64,000 nt of DNA from positions 5,828,001 through 5,892,000 of the forward strand of contig CM073518.1 of the NCBI GenBank assembly GCA_037074615.1, read 5' to 3'. This stretch comes from Leucaena leucocephala (lineage: Eukaryota > Streptophyta > Magnoliopsida > Fabales > Fabaceae). The notes under the pieces were generated by a model. That model was not told the DNA's origin and did not search any database. It saw nothing but the letters and a program-made list of their open reading frames with translations. A program made the translations under genes and the position numbers. This document shows, one piece after another, positions 1 through 11,837 of this stretch (the first letter of the stretch is position 1; the number at the start of each line of letters is the position of its first letter).

Positions 1-1025
1 AGAAAATGTGAAATGCCCTTTAAATATATCGGTACTGCTTATTCACTCAGATCTCAATTGGATTTTTCTTTTTGAGCTCTTTCACGTTATTTTTCCTTCA
101 TTTACTTTTCTGGCGAACCAAGGGATGCGTCACCCAAAGGTCTGAAAGAAAATACGTAACAATGGGTCAAAATCCTCTAAAATTGAGAATATGCGAAGTC
201 GGCGAGGTTAAAGTTTAAACGCAACATACGAATACTTCGTAATTGAATTCCAACTTCAACTTCAAAAGATCGGTTCTCCATAATAATAATCAGTCCGAGT
301 ACGGAGGCCTTAGAAAGAATGGATGACGGAGGATAACTCCAATCTATGTAACTCGCTGATGCTGCAAGCTCAGGCCGTCAGAATCAAATTGCATATATAC
401 TCTCATTATTTGTGGTGGGAAGAAAATCCTAGGATTATATTTAGGATCCGAGAAATATTTATTTTACATTGTTCAAATAAGAATATAAATATATCATTAA
501 CCAAAAAAGGAATATAAATATATTCCCTTTTGTTTTTAAAATAACATTTACATGAACATTTTTATAATTATAAGATCTGACAGCTGCCTCCTTGTCAAAC
601 TAGTCACATTTAACTGGCACAGAACATTGTACCCAAAAAAAAAAAAAAACACTAGCACTCCCATCCCAATTTAGTTGCTATGCTATAGGTTGGTAGTGGC
701 CACTTTAAGTCTTTGACATGGAAGATCGTTAACAGAGATAAGTTGGCAGATAAATTCAAATGAATGCGAGAGAATATTTGTTGAATTTTATAGTTTAAGG
801 AGGTATTTACATCCGGTCTGAGTTGAAAGGAGATATTTGCACTTTTCACCATTTCTCAGATTTTCTCACTTTCAAAAGGCTAAGCAAACATGATACAAGA
901 TATACATATCTACAACTTCGAGGGAGCTCAGATCAACCGTAGCCTGTACATCGCTGAATGCAACTGCCAATCATCAAGGGCATTTACAGATTATAATATA
1001 AAATATGGTATGGCTATTCTAAACA
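1..1025. other. Gene-free stretch 3' of the HflX gene
   Basis: This AT-rich DNA lies beyond the HflX stop codon. It will include that gene's 3' UTR on the minus strand near 850-1025. The only open frames are about 65 codons long, with no recognisable motif. No tRNA or transposon end was seen. Confidence 0.6.
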
Positions 1026-4000
1026 CTAAGGTCGTGATGCACACAGTTGCCTCAGAGGTGTAAGCAATCTTGCAAAACGCAGGGGCACATGCGCCCTGAT
1101 AAATGTTCCTTGCTCTGTATATTCCTACATATTAAAAGGAAGCCAAATGTAAGGATTACTCACCCAAAAGAAGGAGGAAAACCATTATACGAGGAAATGA
1201 CGCGGAATCTTCTTGTTTTTTTTTTTTAGGGACAAAAAAAAGTTAACATTGATCATCAGTTGCCAACTGGGAACGGGGAGGGGCGTTTACTTACAGATTT
1301 CTCAACCATTCCGACCTGATGGATCGTGCTGAGAAGATCCCCTTTATCAAATGGGAGCAACGCTTCCACCCATACCATGGAATCCTGTTATAGAACACAA
1401 TGTTTTTTTGTCGCAGAAGTAATTAGTTCCAAAGAAATGCACCTCGTGATATCAACAGGTGAAAACTAATAAGATGGGTTGTATGCATATGTAGACTTGA
1501 ATTCTGCACCTTCAGTTTTTCTTGAACTGCATTGCAGAATTCAGGTAGGCCAACCCCATTCAGAGCAGATATGCATACTACATCTTCTCTTTTCTCAGCT
1601 TCTTGTCTGATTTTGTGGGGATCACTAGCCTTATCAACCTGCAATAAGAAGCCAAAGACGCAAGAACGATCAACCCTAAGTTCATACTGCAATAAGAACT
1701 TTGCACGTAATCTTTGATGGAGACAGGAAAACTTGGCCGCGCTCCTTTTTAAATGATTCCACCAAAAAAGGGGGTTAAATCACTTTATTATCAGAAGGCA
1801 CTGATAACCATAAAAAGGTTATAAATTAAAAAAAATAAAAATAAAAAGAAGAACAAACGCGGTGCATTAAATTCTGAAATTCGTTTAGAAGCATTCTGGT
1901 TAAATCAATACCTGTCGATGCTAATCTAAATGATAGCATGAAAACTTTACATTAAAAATACCCTTTTAGGTCATCAATGAAAAATCATGTTAGTCCCTCC
2001 TTTCAATTGTTCTGTAAAGGACGTCCAATAACTTGCAACTATCAGCAACTTACAGTACCTTTGGGTGTAGGAAACATAATTACTGGATAAGGTGATACAG
2101 TATCTAGTACTTCATATAAGTGAGAGAGCTCAACTCCCCTCTTACTTGCCACACCAAAAGGATCTAATAATGGAATCAGAATGTGTTATACCTTGTTCCA
2201 GACCATCAATCTTGGAATTGAAGATACATCTAGTTCTGACAGAACTTTGTCCACAGCATCTACCTGTTGTTCTGACAGGGGATGGCTGAACTTCACAAAA
2301 ATATTTAATGAGATCATAAGTTAATAAAGATGGTCAACATGATAAGTTCAATTAACATTCTTTATTCATGTACGAAAGCTCCTCCATTTATGATATATAC
2401 CTGATATCAACCACGTGTACCAAAAGGGATGACTCAGATATCTCCTCCAGTGTAGCTCTGAAGGCAGCAACCTACAGAAAGAAGAAAAATGAACAAAAGC
2501 TGTCAGGTATTACTTTATAATGTGGTATTAGACGTTTATAACAAAATCTTATTTTATGGTGAATTTATAAACAATCAATGTTAAATTAGCAACAGCAAGA
2601 CCGGTGCCAAACAACTTCAGCAAAAGGAACTGTGGCAGATCATATTATCTCGAAGGGCTTCTTACCAGTGTAGTAGGTAATTTCTGAATAAAACCGACAG
2701 TATCTGTGAGGAGAAACTCCTTCCCATTCTTCATCTGGGTAAAATTGAATGAACAAAGTATCAAATGTTAAACGAACTGTAATTTAAACCACAAAAGACT
2801 TTTTATTGTATGCTAACTTCTAAAAATATATAAACAATGAATTTTAGCCATCCCATAGTCAAGGAAAACATAGCAGCAACAGGGGAAATTTCCTCCTCTG
2901 TTTTGTCTCCCTAATTTCATTGTCAGACAATACCATAATAACCCTGCCTCTGTTATTAACCTAAGTCTAGAGACACTCACCTAGGTCAACAACAAATCCT
3001 GAAAGCACCACAACCACAGGGAAAACAAGAAAATTACCCCAACCTAGGCTGTAATTTCTGGGCGACAAAATGTATTTCCAAAGAAAGGGGAAAAGGGGGG
3101 TTGTGGGAGAAACACATTATCCAGGCATATTTTGACTGACCTGTACCCTCCTTGTAGTTGGATCAAGAGTTGCAAACAATTTATCCTCAGCAAGAACATC
3201 TGCTCCTGTTAATTGGTTTAAAAGCGTACTCTTGCCAGCATTTGTGTACCCAACCTGCAATATTATTAAAGTATATGTCAAACACCAAAATACTTAACTA
3301 TGACAGTGTATTTGAGCAGACATCATTGTGACTTATAAGATGCATAGCCAAAAATCTTGGACATGAAATAGCATTAATATAAAGGCAATAAATTACCAAT
3401 GATACTACAGGCACAGGTACTGAGATTCGCCTGTTACGGTACTGCTTTCGATGTTTTCTCACAGTTTCTAGCTCTTTCTTAAGGACACCAATCTGTCAAA
3501 GAATATGCATTGGATGCTTATAATTGCAGAGAAAAAACATAATTTAAGTAACCGTACTGTTACTGATCAGATATGCAACTTGTGTTTATAGAACTTTGAG
3601 GATAGTATTACTCTAGAAAAATAAACAATGCATTAGTTCCTTAAAACTGGAGCAAATTTATGTAGATAAGAAAATGACAATAATGATCATATGCTTACTT
3701 GATTACGCAAAATACGTTTGTCCACTTCTATTTGTTTTTCACCCATTCCCTTCACCTTCCCTCCAGATTGACGCTCAAGGTGAGTCCACATCTTTGTCAG
3801 TCGAGGTAACTGGTATTCCATTTGGGCCAATGCAACCTAGAAGGACTATATCATTGTCAGAGAAGTGCTTTAAAATTTCTTCTATCTTCCAAAGCTGGTT
3901 CTAATAATCAAACAACTAAAAGATAAACAATTTGAATATGCAATTGCCTGTAAAGATGCTTCATGTGTTGCAGCTCGCTGATTAAATATATCAAGGATGA

Positions 4001-7000
4001 GGGCAGTACGGTCACAAACTCTCACATCTCTGCCAAAAACCTTTTCTAAGTTGCGCAATTGCCTAGAATTGTTTGAAAGGAGGAGGGAGGGTGAGTAGTT
4101 TTATTATGCAAGAAGCACCAGAGCAATCTTTCTCATACCACAATTAGATTTAAAAAAAGATAAATGCAATTTGGTGCGGTTGACTAGCACAATCAAGGTC
4201 AAAAAGGAAAACATAAAGAGCTGAAGAGGAAAAAGAAACGAACATGATAATTATCTTTGTCAATTATAAGATCATAAAAGTAATGCTGAGCAAAATAATT
4301 AGAATCTATGAAATGAATAAAGGGATGGAACATGCAGGCTATAGTGTAGCTACAGCAAGCTGATTGCCTTCTTAATTTTTAATTGGAAATTCAACAACAT
4401 CCAAGTTATCAATAGTCATTCATGATGTGACCCAAGGAATCAAATAAAATCTCCCGGGCAGCCTTGGGCTAAGTAGACAAAAAGATTCTGATTCCAAATA
4501 CCTCCAGTCAAATACCAGCAAGAACATTGATTTTTGTTGGATTTTTTGCAACTCTGAAATGGTCATTTTGCAGATACAAGACGAGCTCAAAGTAAATGGA
4601 ATAGTTGGATGTTACTGATGGGCTTGCTAGCCAGAAATGAATAAAGGAAGGGAAAGAAGATAGAAAGAATCCAGAAAGAAGATGATTGAAGAAGAAGAAA
4701 GAATCAGAAAGAAGAATAACGGAAGAGAGGACACCGAAATCTAGTAACTGTATCTGTTTACTGAATCATTTAAGTCTAACTTTCTGTTACACTTGGCCAT
4801 TCTATTTATAAGACTCAACCACAGTAACTGTGATAATGACTGTCACCGTAGCTTATGTCACCGTAGCTTATAGTAATTTTTATATCATTACCCCCCCACC
4901 CTTAAAACAACCCTTGTCCTCAAGGGTTGGTCATTTGGAACTCAGGAAATTGCTGTTGTAAATTGTAAAGAGAAACCCAAGAGGCTTCTTCCTCTGGATA
5001 TCCTTTCCATTGGACCAATACTTCAGTAATGATGCGCTTCTTCCTCCTGCCTACCCTAGAAGTTAACACCTTTTCAGGATACTGAGAATTAGGAACTGCA
5101 GGATAATCTGTTGGAGGATGCCTCTGTTTAACACTAGGGTCTGGACAGAGCTTCAAAAGAGATACATGGAACGTAGGGTGGACTCTTGATTCAGCCGGCA
5201 ACTCCAACCTATAAGCAACTGATCCTATCTTCCTTATCACTTTATAGGGACCATAGAATCTAGGAGCCAACTTCTGATTACTCCTAGTTGCAGCAGAAAT
5301 TTGCCTATAGGGTTGTAATTTTAAGAAAACCCATTGCCCTACTTGAAATTCTCTGTCCGTCCTCTTAGCATCTGCTTTTTGCTTCATGGTATTGACAGAT
5401 TTATACAAATGATGTTTCAGAACAGCTAACATCCTTTCCCTCTCTGTAAAGCTTCTATCCACTGCTTCAACAATAGCAGATCTAGGAATATAGGGAAGAT
5501 AAACTGGTGGTTTCTGGCCATATAGCAATTCATATGGAGTTGCTTTAGTAGAAGTATGAAAGGTAGTATTGTACCACCATTCAGCTAAAGGCACCCATTG
5601 ACTCCACTCCTTAGGATTCTCCCAACACATGCATCTCAAGTATGACTCTAAACAGCGATTCAGGACTTCTGTTTGCCCATCACTCTGCGGATGGTAGGCT
5701 GAAGATAGTTTCTGCTCAATCCTCAGAATTTTAACAAATTCTCTCCAAAAACTGCTAATAAAAATTGGGTCCCTGTCACTTATTACTTCTGCTGGTGCAC
5801 CATGCAACTTGTACACCTGATCAAGAAAGATCTGGGCCAATGAAGAAGCTGTAAATGGATGGGCTAGACTAAGAAAATGTGCATACTTACTCATTCGATC
5901 AACTATAACCCAAATCACTTCTTTCCCATTAGATTTGGGAAGACCCTCTATGAAATCCATTGACACTCTCTCCCACACCTTACTGGGAATGGGCAGCGGC
6001 TGAAGTAACCCCGGAGAAGCTACTGTTTCATATTTACAGCGAGCACATGTATCACATCCCCTCACAAACTCCTCCACTTCCTTATGAAGATTCTTCCACC
6101 AAAAAAGACCCCGAATCCTATGATACGTAGCGTTAACACCTGAATGACCCCCTTGGGCACTGGAATGAAGCCACTCAAGAATTTGTTGTTTGGTAGCTGC
6201 AACATCTCCTACCACTATTTTACCATTCCGGCGCAAAACATCTCCATCCCACGAAAACTTCCCCAAAGAGCCATCAACTTGCTGCTTAATATTTGTCAAA
6301 ATATCAGCTACCCTTAAATCAGTCTCCCAAGATTTTTTTATCAACCCCAAAAGCTCGGGAGAGCCAGTGTCCAATGTCATCTGCAAAATTTGAGAGCCAT
6401 GTAACCTTGAGAGTGCATCAGCTGCAGAGTTGTCACTACCCCGCTTATATTGAATCTCATAATCATACCCCATTAGTTTAGCAATCCAATACATCTGAAA
6501 TGGAGTTTTTAACTTCTGACCCAGCAGATATTTAAGACTCTGCTGATCTGTTTTAATACCAAAACAGGTTCTCTCTAGGTACTGGTGCCAATTCTCTACT
6601 GCTAAAACCACCGCCAATAATTCCTTCTCATATATGGAAAGCTTAATATGTTGTGGAGCCAGTGCTTTGCTAAAAAATGCAACTGGTTGCCCTTCCTGCA
6701 TCAGTACAGCTCCTACCCCTGCTCCACATGCATCAGCTTCTACCACAAATTTTTTTGAAAAATCTGGCAGAACCAGTAAGGGTGCTGAAACTAAAGTATC
6801 CTTCAATTTCCTGAAAGCCACCCCAGCTGCTTCTGACCATTGGAAGGCATTCTTACGGGTAAGTAGAGTTAAAGGCCTCGCCAACTCTCCATAACCTCTA
6901 ATGAACCTTCTGTAATAGCCAGCTAACCCAAGGAAACCCCTCAATTGCCTCACATTCATAGGTACCGGCCAATCCACTACGGCTTGAATCTTCTTAGGAT

Positions 7001-10000
7001 CTGTGGACACCTTTCCTCCTGAAATAATGTGTCCTAAATATTCAACATTTCTTGCAGCAAAAGTACACTTACTCCTTTTTACAAAGTACTGATGGCTACG
7101 TAAGATCTTGAGCACCAACTCCAAATGAGATACATGCTCTTCCATTGATGAACTATAAATGAGAATATCATCAAAGAAGACTAGTACAAATTTACGAAGG
7201 AAAGTCCTGAAAATGTCATTCATTGCTCCTTGGAATGTAGCAGGAGCATTAGTTAATCCAAACGGCATGACTAACCATTCATAATGCCCAGAATGTGTCT
7301 TAAAAGCAGTCTTATGACAGTCCTTCGGCACCATCCTAATCTGGTGGTATCCTGCCCTTAAGTCCAACTTAGTAAACCACTTGGCTGAATGCAATTCATC
7401 CAATAAATCCTCCACCAAGGGAATAGGATACTGATTTTTAATGGTATGCCTATTTAGCTCTCTGTAATCAATACACATCCTCCATGACCCATCCTTTTTC
7501 TTCACTAGTACTATAGGGGCTGAGAATGGTGAGCAGCTTTCTTGCAACACTCCATTCTGTAGAAGACCCTCAACTTGTTGCTCAATAACATCCTTCTGTG
7601 CCGCTGAATAACGATAGGGTTTTAAATTGATGGGATTAGTCCCCTCCTTAAGGACAATAGGATGATCATGACCAGCCCTTAAAGGAGGTAGACCTCGCGG
7701 CTCCTGGAAAACATCTTCAAATTCGTTTAAAACCCTCTGCACTCCTCCCAGACATTCCTCCGTTTGAACCACAAAACACTGGGCCTCCTTCTCCCTCTTG
7801 GGTATTAAAAGTTGAACCAAGTACGCCTGCTGATCCTTGCTGCCATGGGAGTTCAACTTGACCACAGGAATCACATCTAATGTCCGGGGACCTATTGCCT
7901 GTAACCTACACAATCTTCCCTTGTACCAAAAGTGCATCACCATTCTGTCATATTCCCAGTATGCATTCTTGATGGACCTTAACCATTCTAACCCCAGTAC
8001 CATATCATACGTATGCAACTCAATGATTCTGAACGTGGCTTCGAACTCCATGCCCTGCATCCTCCATCTGAATCCTCTCCAAACCCCATGGACTCTCAGT
8101 TTACGCCCACCTGCCACTTGTACCCAAGATACATTCCCCTGCTGTCCTTTCCACCCCAACTTCTGTGCCAAACTGAAGTCTAAGAAGTTATGGGTGCTGC
8201 CATTATCAATCAGTACGTAAATACTCCTCTTACCAATATTCCCCGCAATCTTCATACTTTCAACCGTTTCTTGACCCTGAATAGCATGCAAAGAAAGCAG
8301 TGGAATGGAATCATCGAGCTCTCCTTCCCCCACAGTAGAACAACTCGAACCTTCCCCCACTTCCTCACACGCTAGGAAGTGCAGCTGCATCTTCTGCCGT
8401 TCTGCACAGCGATGGTCACGAGAAAATTTCTCGTGACAGTAGAAACATAAATTCCGAGCTCTATACTCTGCTTCCTCCTCGGCTGTCAAAGATTTGATGG
8501 GCCGAACAAACCTTGCAAAGTTCTTGGCTAGGGGACCCGCTTCCTGGACCGCTGTCGAAGCTCCAGCAAGTCGAGGAAGATCCCCACCCTTAAGCAGAGC
8601 ATTCTTGTAGGACGATGGCTGACTCGTAGACGCTGCCGACCCCGACATCGGCCTACTCGTCCTCTCCCCTGCGGTTCTATTGTTCCGGTGATTAACGGCG
8701 ATCTCTTGGATTCTTGCTAAGCGCCGAGCCTCTACCAGTGATTGGGGATCAAACATCTGCACCGATACGGCTATTTCCTCCTTCAACGCCCCAACGTACA
8801 CATCGATTAGATACGCTTCGGGAAGGTCCACCCTTGCTGAGATCGTATCAAAGCGAATGTTAAACTCCGCTAATGAGCCCGTCTGCCGAAGATGCGTCAA
8901 TTCTGTCATTGGTTTCTCATATGGTGGCCCAAAGGTCTTCGTCAGTAGTTCCACATATTCAGCCCAGGTTGGCCGAAATTCACCCCACCGTCGCTCAACG
9001 GCTAACTGCCATTCAAAAGAATCTCCATCCAAGTGCATCGCCGCAGCGTCCACCTTCGCCCCCTCAGGAATATTCTCCAACCGAAAATATCGCTCACACT
9101 TCAATATCCAAGAATGGATATTCCTCCCATCATATCTTGGGAATTCCGTTCTGGGAAGCCTAGTCCGACGCCGATCGTTCCCCTGTTCCTCGTCTCGTTG
9201 GCGTCCGTTCGGTGGAGGGCCACCATGAACGAATTCGTGCACCTCCTGCGCAATTGTCTGCAACTCTTGACGGAAGGAGCGACCCAGCATCTGCATCTCC
9301 TCCCGAAATCCCAAAACCGTTTCCTGCAGATCGTCAACCTTGGACATTTGTTGTTCCACCCTCTGTACCCTGTCGTCCATCTTCCTCGTACCTTCTTGCC
9401 GACGGGTTTGTACCATTCAGAGCACACCGAGCGGAGTCCGAAGAAAGAAGGGCTCTGATACCACTGATGGGTTTGCTAGCCAGAAATGAATAAAGGAAGG
9501 GAAAGAAGATAGAAAGAATCCAGAAAGAAGATGATTGAAGAAGAAGAAAGAATCAGAAAGAAGAATAACGGAAGAGAGGACACCGAAATCTAGTAACTGT
9601 ATCTGTTTACTGAATCATTTAAGTCTAACTTTCTGTTACACTTGGCCATTCTATTTATAAGACTCAACCACAGTAACTGTGATAATGACTGTCACCGTAG
9701 CTTATGTCACCGTAGCTTATAGTAATTTTTATATCAGTTACCAACTACATGATACTATGGACAAAAGCTAACAGGAGGCACCCTTTGGATGATGTGGATA
9801 TGGATAGACACACAAAGAGAGGGGTGGGAGTGCTTACCCAGCTGACAGTTCGTCATCAAAGATTACAGTTTCAACATCCAATGCATGAATTGCACTCTTA
9901 ATCTCAGAAACCTTGCCAGATCCAATGTACGTTCTGGGGTTTGGTTTAGAAAGCCTGCACTATCCACAATATTTTAAGAACTGATAATATGTTTTTTGAA

Positions 10001-11837
10001 TAAAGAAATGGAGCCGTACACTTTTCATGCGACATTGAAATTCACAATAGACTTAAAAAGAATCCTGAGTGAATTAGATGATTTTATAGCAATGCATTTC
10101 ATCAGCTTTATGCTCCTCGTATGACAACATGCATTCCATCATTGGGATGAGGTGTCCTGGGTCAAATCCCCCAGCAATAGCCAAAACAACAGCAAGAAAG
10201 ATAGCTTGGAAGGATTAGAAAAATTTACATATAAAGTAATGAATGCAAATCTGTATATGCATTATTTCATGAAAATTGAGTGAAAAAGGAAAAATTAGCA
10301 ATGAATTACAGCATAAAATCTAGCCTAACAACATATGATATTCTGGAAGTTGGAAATAATAACCCCATGACAAGAGATAGCAAAAAAATCTCTTAGGTGA
10401 GACATAGTTCTCCATGGTCAGAATCTCTCAGTTTCAACTTTCCTAAGAGTTATGAAGACTATTTTGACAACCACACACACCAGTAGTCTTTTAACATGAA
10501 AATTATAGCCCAAGCAAATTTAGCGTTTACAATATAGAGTGCTAGCAAGCCTATTCTACATGGGGCCATATATAAAACTTAAGCCCAGTGAACTGCAAAA
10601 TTATGTTACCCAAGGAACTATAGCCAAATACCAAAATGAAAATTGAACTATAAAATTAAATCATAAATACTTACTTTTGGTAAGTAGAACCAACAACCAT
10701 TAATCCAGCAGTGTCAGCTAACTGGGCTAGCTCCTTGATAGATTCGTCAATGTCAAAGGAATCCTGTGTATCACATTTGCACTCAACACCTACTAGGTAG
10801 GCTTTTTCTTCAAAAACCTGAAAGCAGTGAATAAATTCAATTCAAACAGTGGCAATTTAGCAAAAAGGAAGCGGATTGTAAATTTATAGAGAGTATAGTT
10901 TGTGCATGCTTCTTTTTTATTAACATGACTACTTGCTATATGACTAGTGACTACATCAAATTCTGCAGCCATGATGCCCGCGAAACAGCCATGTTGCATT
11001 TCCAAAGCCAACTTCTGTGATTTTCCTTCTTTTCCCTTCCCTTGATATGAAATAAACTTTCATAATATTATCTTTTAAATCAGTCATTTTTGTGCAAGCT
11101 ATGCGGTAACTGCATTCTACATCTGTTAATGTGAAAGCAGGCAATAATTTTGTCCAATGAACTTCAAAGAGGTATTGGAAGTTTTTTTATATTTAACAAA
11201 ATTATTCGTGATACTAATATTCCGTTCCCAATGCATACTGGAGTAATTCAACCATTTGTGGGACAACAATACGAGAGAATAATGACGACGCCGAATACTC
11301 AAAACGCAGAGGGCAGAAACGTGAAATTTTCCGAGGAATGGCCGAAAAGATGTCTAGTACAAACTAAGGATAAAATAAGTATCTCTCGGAGCCCGAATCT
11401 TCAAGCGTCAAAACTGGAAGAAGAAAGACGAAAGAGAAGTAGTTACCGACCTCCTTTCCATTCCGGATTGTGAACCTATTATCATAGCTGTCCTGTTCCT
11501 CTTTCTTCTTCTTAGCTCTAGTCGACCAACCGGACGCTTTATCTTCTGGAGTTATGCCATAAACTCCACTGTCTATAGCAGGCCCTGCTGCTACTTCTTC
11601 TTTTTCCTCTACTTGAACTCGTTCTGTGGTCTTAGTCACTGGGCTTTTCAATGAAACGTCGTCGGATGATACTAGACCAAGCTCTTGTGATAGAGCAGAA
11701 ATACTGAGTCTGGAGGAAATGCACTTAGATTCCTTCCTAAAACGATTAGGGTTTCGGGGAGAAATACATGGAACATAGCGCTCGGGAATTACAAACAATG
11801 GCCGAACAATCGAACCATAGAGACTGGCGTTCATCAT
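1026..11837 (-). CDS. HFLX: Organellar GTPase HflX (13 exons; intron 3 carries a retrotransposon)
   Basis: HflX is a TRAFAC GTPase that binds the 50S subunit and splits or rescues stalled ribosomes. A plant nuclear copy is expected in chloroplast or mitochondrion. Exons on the minus strand: 11837-11451, 10817-10675, 9954-9838, 4062-3948, 3836-3699, 3492-3397, 3254-3141, 2734-2666, 2471-2401, 2285-2192, 1638-1510, 1384-1295, 1124-1026. This gives 553 aa, with all phases consistent. The first ~75 residues are basic and Ser-rich, which suits a transit peptide. The HflX-specific linker WTHLERQSGG is in exon 5. G-domain motifs are GYTNAGKST (334-342), DTVGF (381-385), NKVD (447-450) and SAL (472-474). 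The start is the first of two adjacent ATGs; the frame runs upstream only to non-ATG codons. Intron 4 has a GC donor (CAG|GC). Intron 3 is 5.8 kb because of the chromovirus. Family assignment is firm; organelle is inferred. Confidence 0.93.
4611..4615. repeat. Left target-site duplication of the chromovirus
   Basis: GTTAC directly precedes the left LTR and is repeated exactly at 9737-9741 after the right LTR. This is the 5-bp duplication expected of Ty3/gypsy integration. Confidence 0.9.
4616..4887 (-). repeat. 3' LTR of the chromovirus
   Basis: This 272-bp repeat has TG...CA ends in plus-strand reading. It matches 9465-9736 base for base except C versus T at its eighth position. It is the downstream LTR for the minus-strand element. 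Confidence 0.95.
4891..4903 (-). other. Polypurine tract
   Basis: On the minus strand this reads AAGGGTGGGGGGG, three bases inside the 3' LTR. This is the position and composition expected of the plus-strand primer of an LTR retrotransposon. Confidence 0.8.
4920..9416 (-). CDS. Chromovirus gag-pol polyprotein, intact
   Basis: One 1498-codon frame without stops encodes the retrotransposon polyprotein. Order: gag-like region (1-300); CCHC zinc knuckle CFYCHEKFSRDHRC (324-337); aspartic protease LIDNGSTHNF (about 402-411); reverse transcriptase with FFDD at about 747-750; RNase H around EADACGAGVGAVL; integrase with HHCC zinc finger (WLHSSAQGGHSG and CDTCARC) and a DDE core (MDFIEGLP, ISDRDPIF, HPQSDGQTE); and a C-terminal chromodomain (VLVQWKGYPEEEASW). 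The ATG at 9416 follows the primer site by 36 bases. Gag and pol share a frame, so proteolytic processing is implied. All catalytic motifs I can judge look whole, so the copy may still be competent, though expression is unknown. Confidence 0.95.
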   Translation of the reverse strand: MVQTRRQEGTRKMDDRVQRVEQQMSKVDDLQETVLGFREEMQMLGRSFRQELQTIAQEVHEFVHGGPPPNGRQRDEEQGNDRRRTRLPRTEFPRYDGRNIHSWILKCERYFRLENIPEGAKVDAAAMHLDGDSFEWQLAVERRWGEFRPTWAEYVELLTKTFGPPYEKPMTELTHLRQTGSLAEFNIRFDTISARVDLPEAYLIDVYVGALKEEIAVSVQMFDPQSLVEARRLARIQEIAVNHRNNRTAGERTSRPMSGSAASTSQPSSYKNALLKGGDLPRLAGASTAVQEAGPLAKNFARFVRPIKSLTAEEEAEYRARNLCFYCHEKFSRDHRCAERQKMQLHFLACEEVGEGSSCSTVGEGELDDSIPLLSLHAIQGQETVESMKIAGNIGKRSIYVLIDNGSTHNFLDFSLAQKLGWKGQQGNVSWVQVAGGRKLRVHGVWRGFRWRMQGMEFEATFRIIELHTYDMVLGLEWLRSIKNAYWEYDRMVMHFWYKGRLCRLQAIGPRTLDVIPVVKLNSHGSKDQQAYLVQLLIPKREKEAQCFVVQTEECLGGVQRVLNEFEDVFQEPRGLPPLRAGHDHPIVLKEGTNPINLKPYRYSAAQKDVIEQQVEGLLQNGVLQESCSPFSAPIVLVKKKDGSWRMCIDYRELNRHTIKNQYPIPLVEDLLDELHSAKWFTKLDLRAGYHQIRMVPKDCHKTAFKTHSGHYEWLVMPFGLTNAPATFQGAMNDIFRTFLRKFVLVFFDDILIYSSSMEEHVSHLELVLKILRSHQYFVKRSKCTFAARNVEYLGHIISGGKVSTDPKKIQAVVDWPVPMNVRQLRGFLGLAGYYRRFIRGYGELARPLTLLTRKNAFQWSEAAGVAFRKLKDTLVSAPLLVLPDFSKKFVVEADACGAGVGAVLMQEGQPVAFFSKALAPQHIKLSIYEKELLAVVLAVENWHQYLERTCFGIKTDQQSLKYLLGQKLKTPFQMYWIAKLMGYDYEIQYKRGSDNSAADALSRLHGSQILQMTLDTGSPELLGLIKKSWETDLRVADILTNIKQQVDGSLGKFSWDGDVLRRNGKIVVGDVAATKQQILEWLHSSAQGGHSGVNATYHRIRGLFWWKNLHKEVEEFVRGCDTCARCKYETVASPGLLQPLPIPSKVWERVSMDFIEGLPKSNGKEVIWVIVDRMSKYAHFLSLAHPFTASSLAQIFLDQVYKLHGAPAEVISDRDPIFISSFWREFVKILRIEQKLSSAYHPQSDGQTEVLNRCLESYLRCMCWENPKEWSQWVPLAEWWYNTTFHTSTKATPYELLYGQKPPVYLPYIPRSAIVEAVDRSFTERERMLAVLKHHLYKSVNTMKQKADAKRTDREFQVGQWVFLKLQPYRQISAATRSNQKLAPRFYGPYKVIRKIGSVAYRLELPAESRVHPTFHVSLLKLCPDPSVKQRHPPTDYPAVPNSQYPEKVLTSRVGRRKKRIITEVLVQWKGYPEEEASWVSLYNLQQQFPEFQMTNP
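9452..9463 (-). other. Primer-binding site for initiator tRNA-Met
   Basis: On the minus strand this reads TGGTATCAGAGC, complementary to the 3' end of plant initiator tRNA-Met. It sits one base inside the 5' LTR, as in most plant Ty3/gypsy elements. Confidence 0.92.
9465..9736 (-). repeat. 5' LTR of the chromovirus
   Basis: This is the 272-bp partner of 4616-4887, with one difference seen. Its outer edge lies about 100 bp from the splice donor of HflX exon 3 (exon ends at 9838). Any promoter or terminator in this LTR would therefore act early in that intron. Confidence 0.95.
9737..9741. repeat. Right target-site duplication of the chromovirus
   Basis: GTTAC follows the right LTR and copies 4611-4615 exactly. 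Confidence 0.9.

Larger units (their letters stand above)
4616..9736 (-). mobile_element. Complete Ty3/gypsy chromovirus LTR retrotransposon
   Basis: The element is 5121 bp, on the minus strand, inside intron 3 of HflX and in the same orientation as the gene. Two 272-bp LTRs (4616-4887 and 9465-9736) start TG and end CA and differ at one site I could find. GTTAC flanks both sides. An initiator-tRNA-Met primer site adjoins the 5' LTR, and a G-rich polypurine tract adjoins the 3' LTR. Between them lies one uninterrupted gag-pol frame ending in a chromodomain. Short LTRs, a ~5-kb length, a single ORF and a chromodomain suggest the Reina-type branch of chromoviruses. That clade call is an inference from architecture only. 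Confidence 0.96.

Noticed and set aside
6190..9493. Plus-strand open frames of 60-140 codons opposite gag-pol
   Set aside because: They are antisense shadows of the retrotransposon polyprotein, with no domains of their own.
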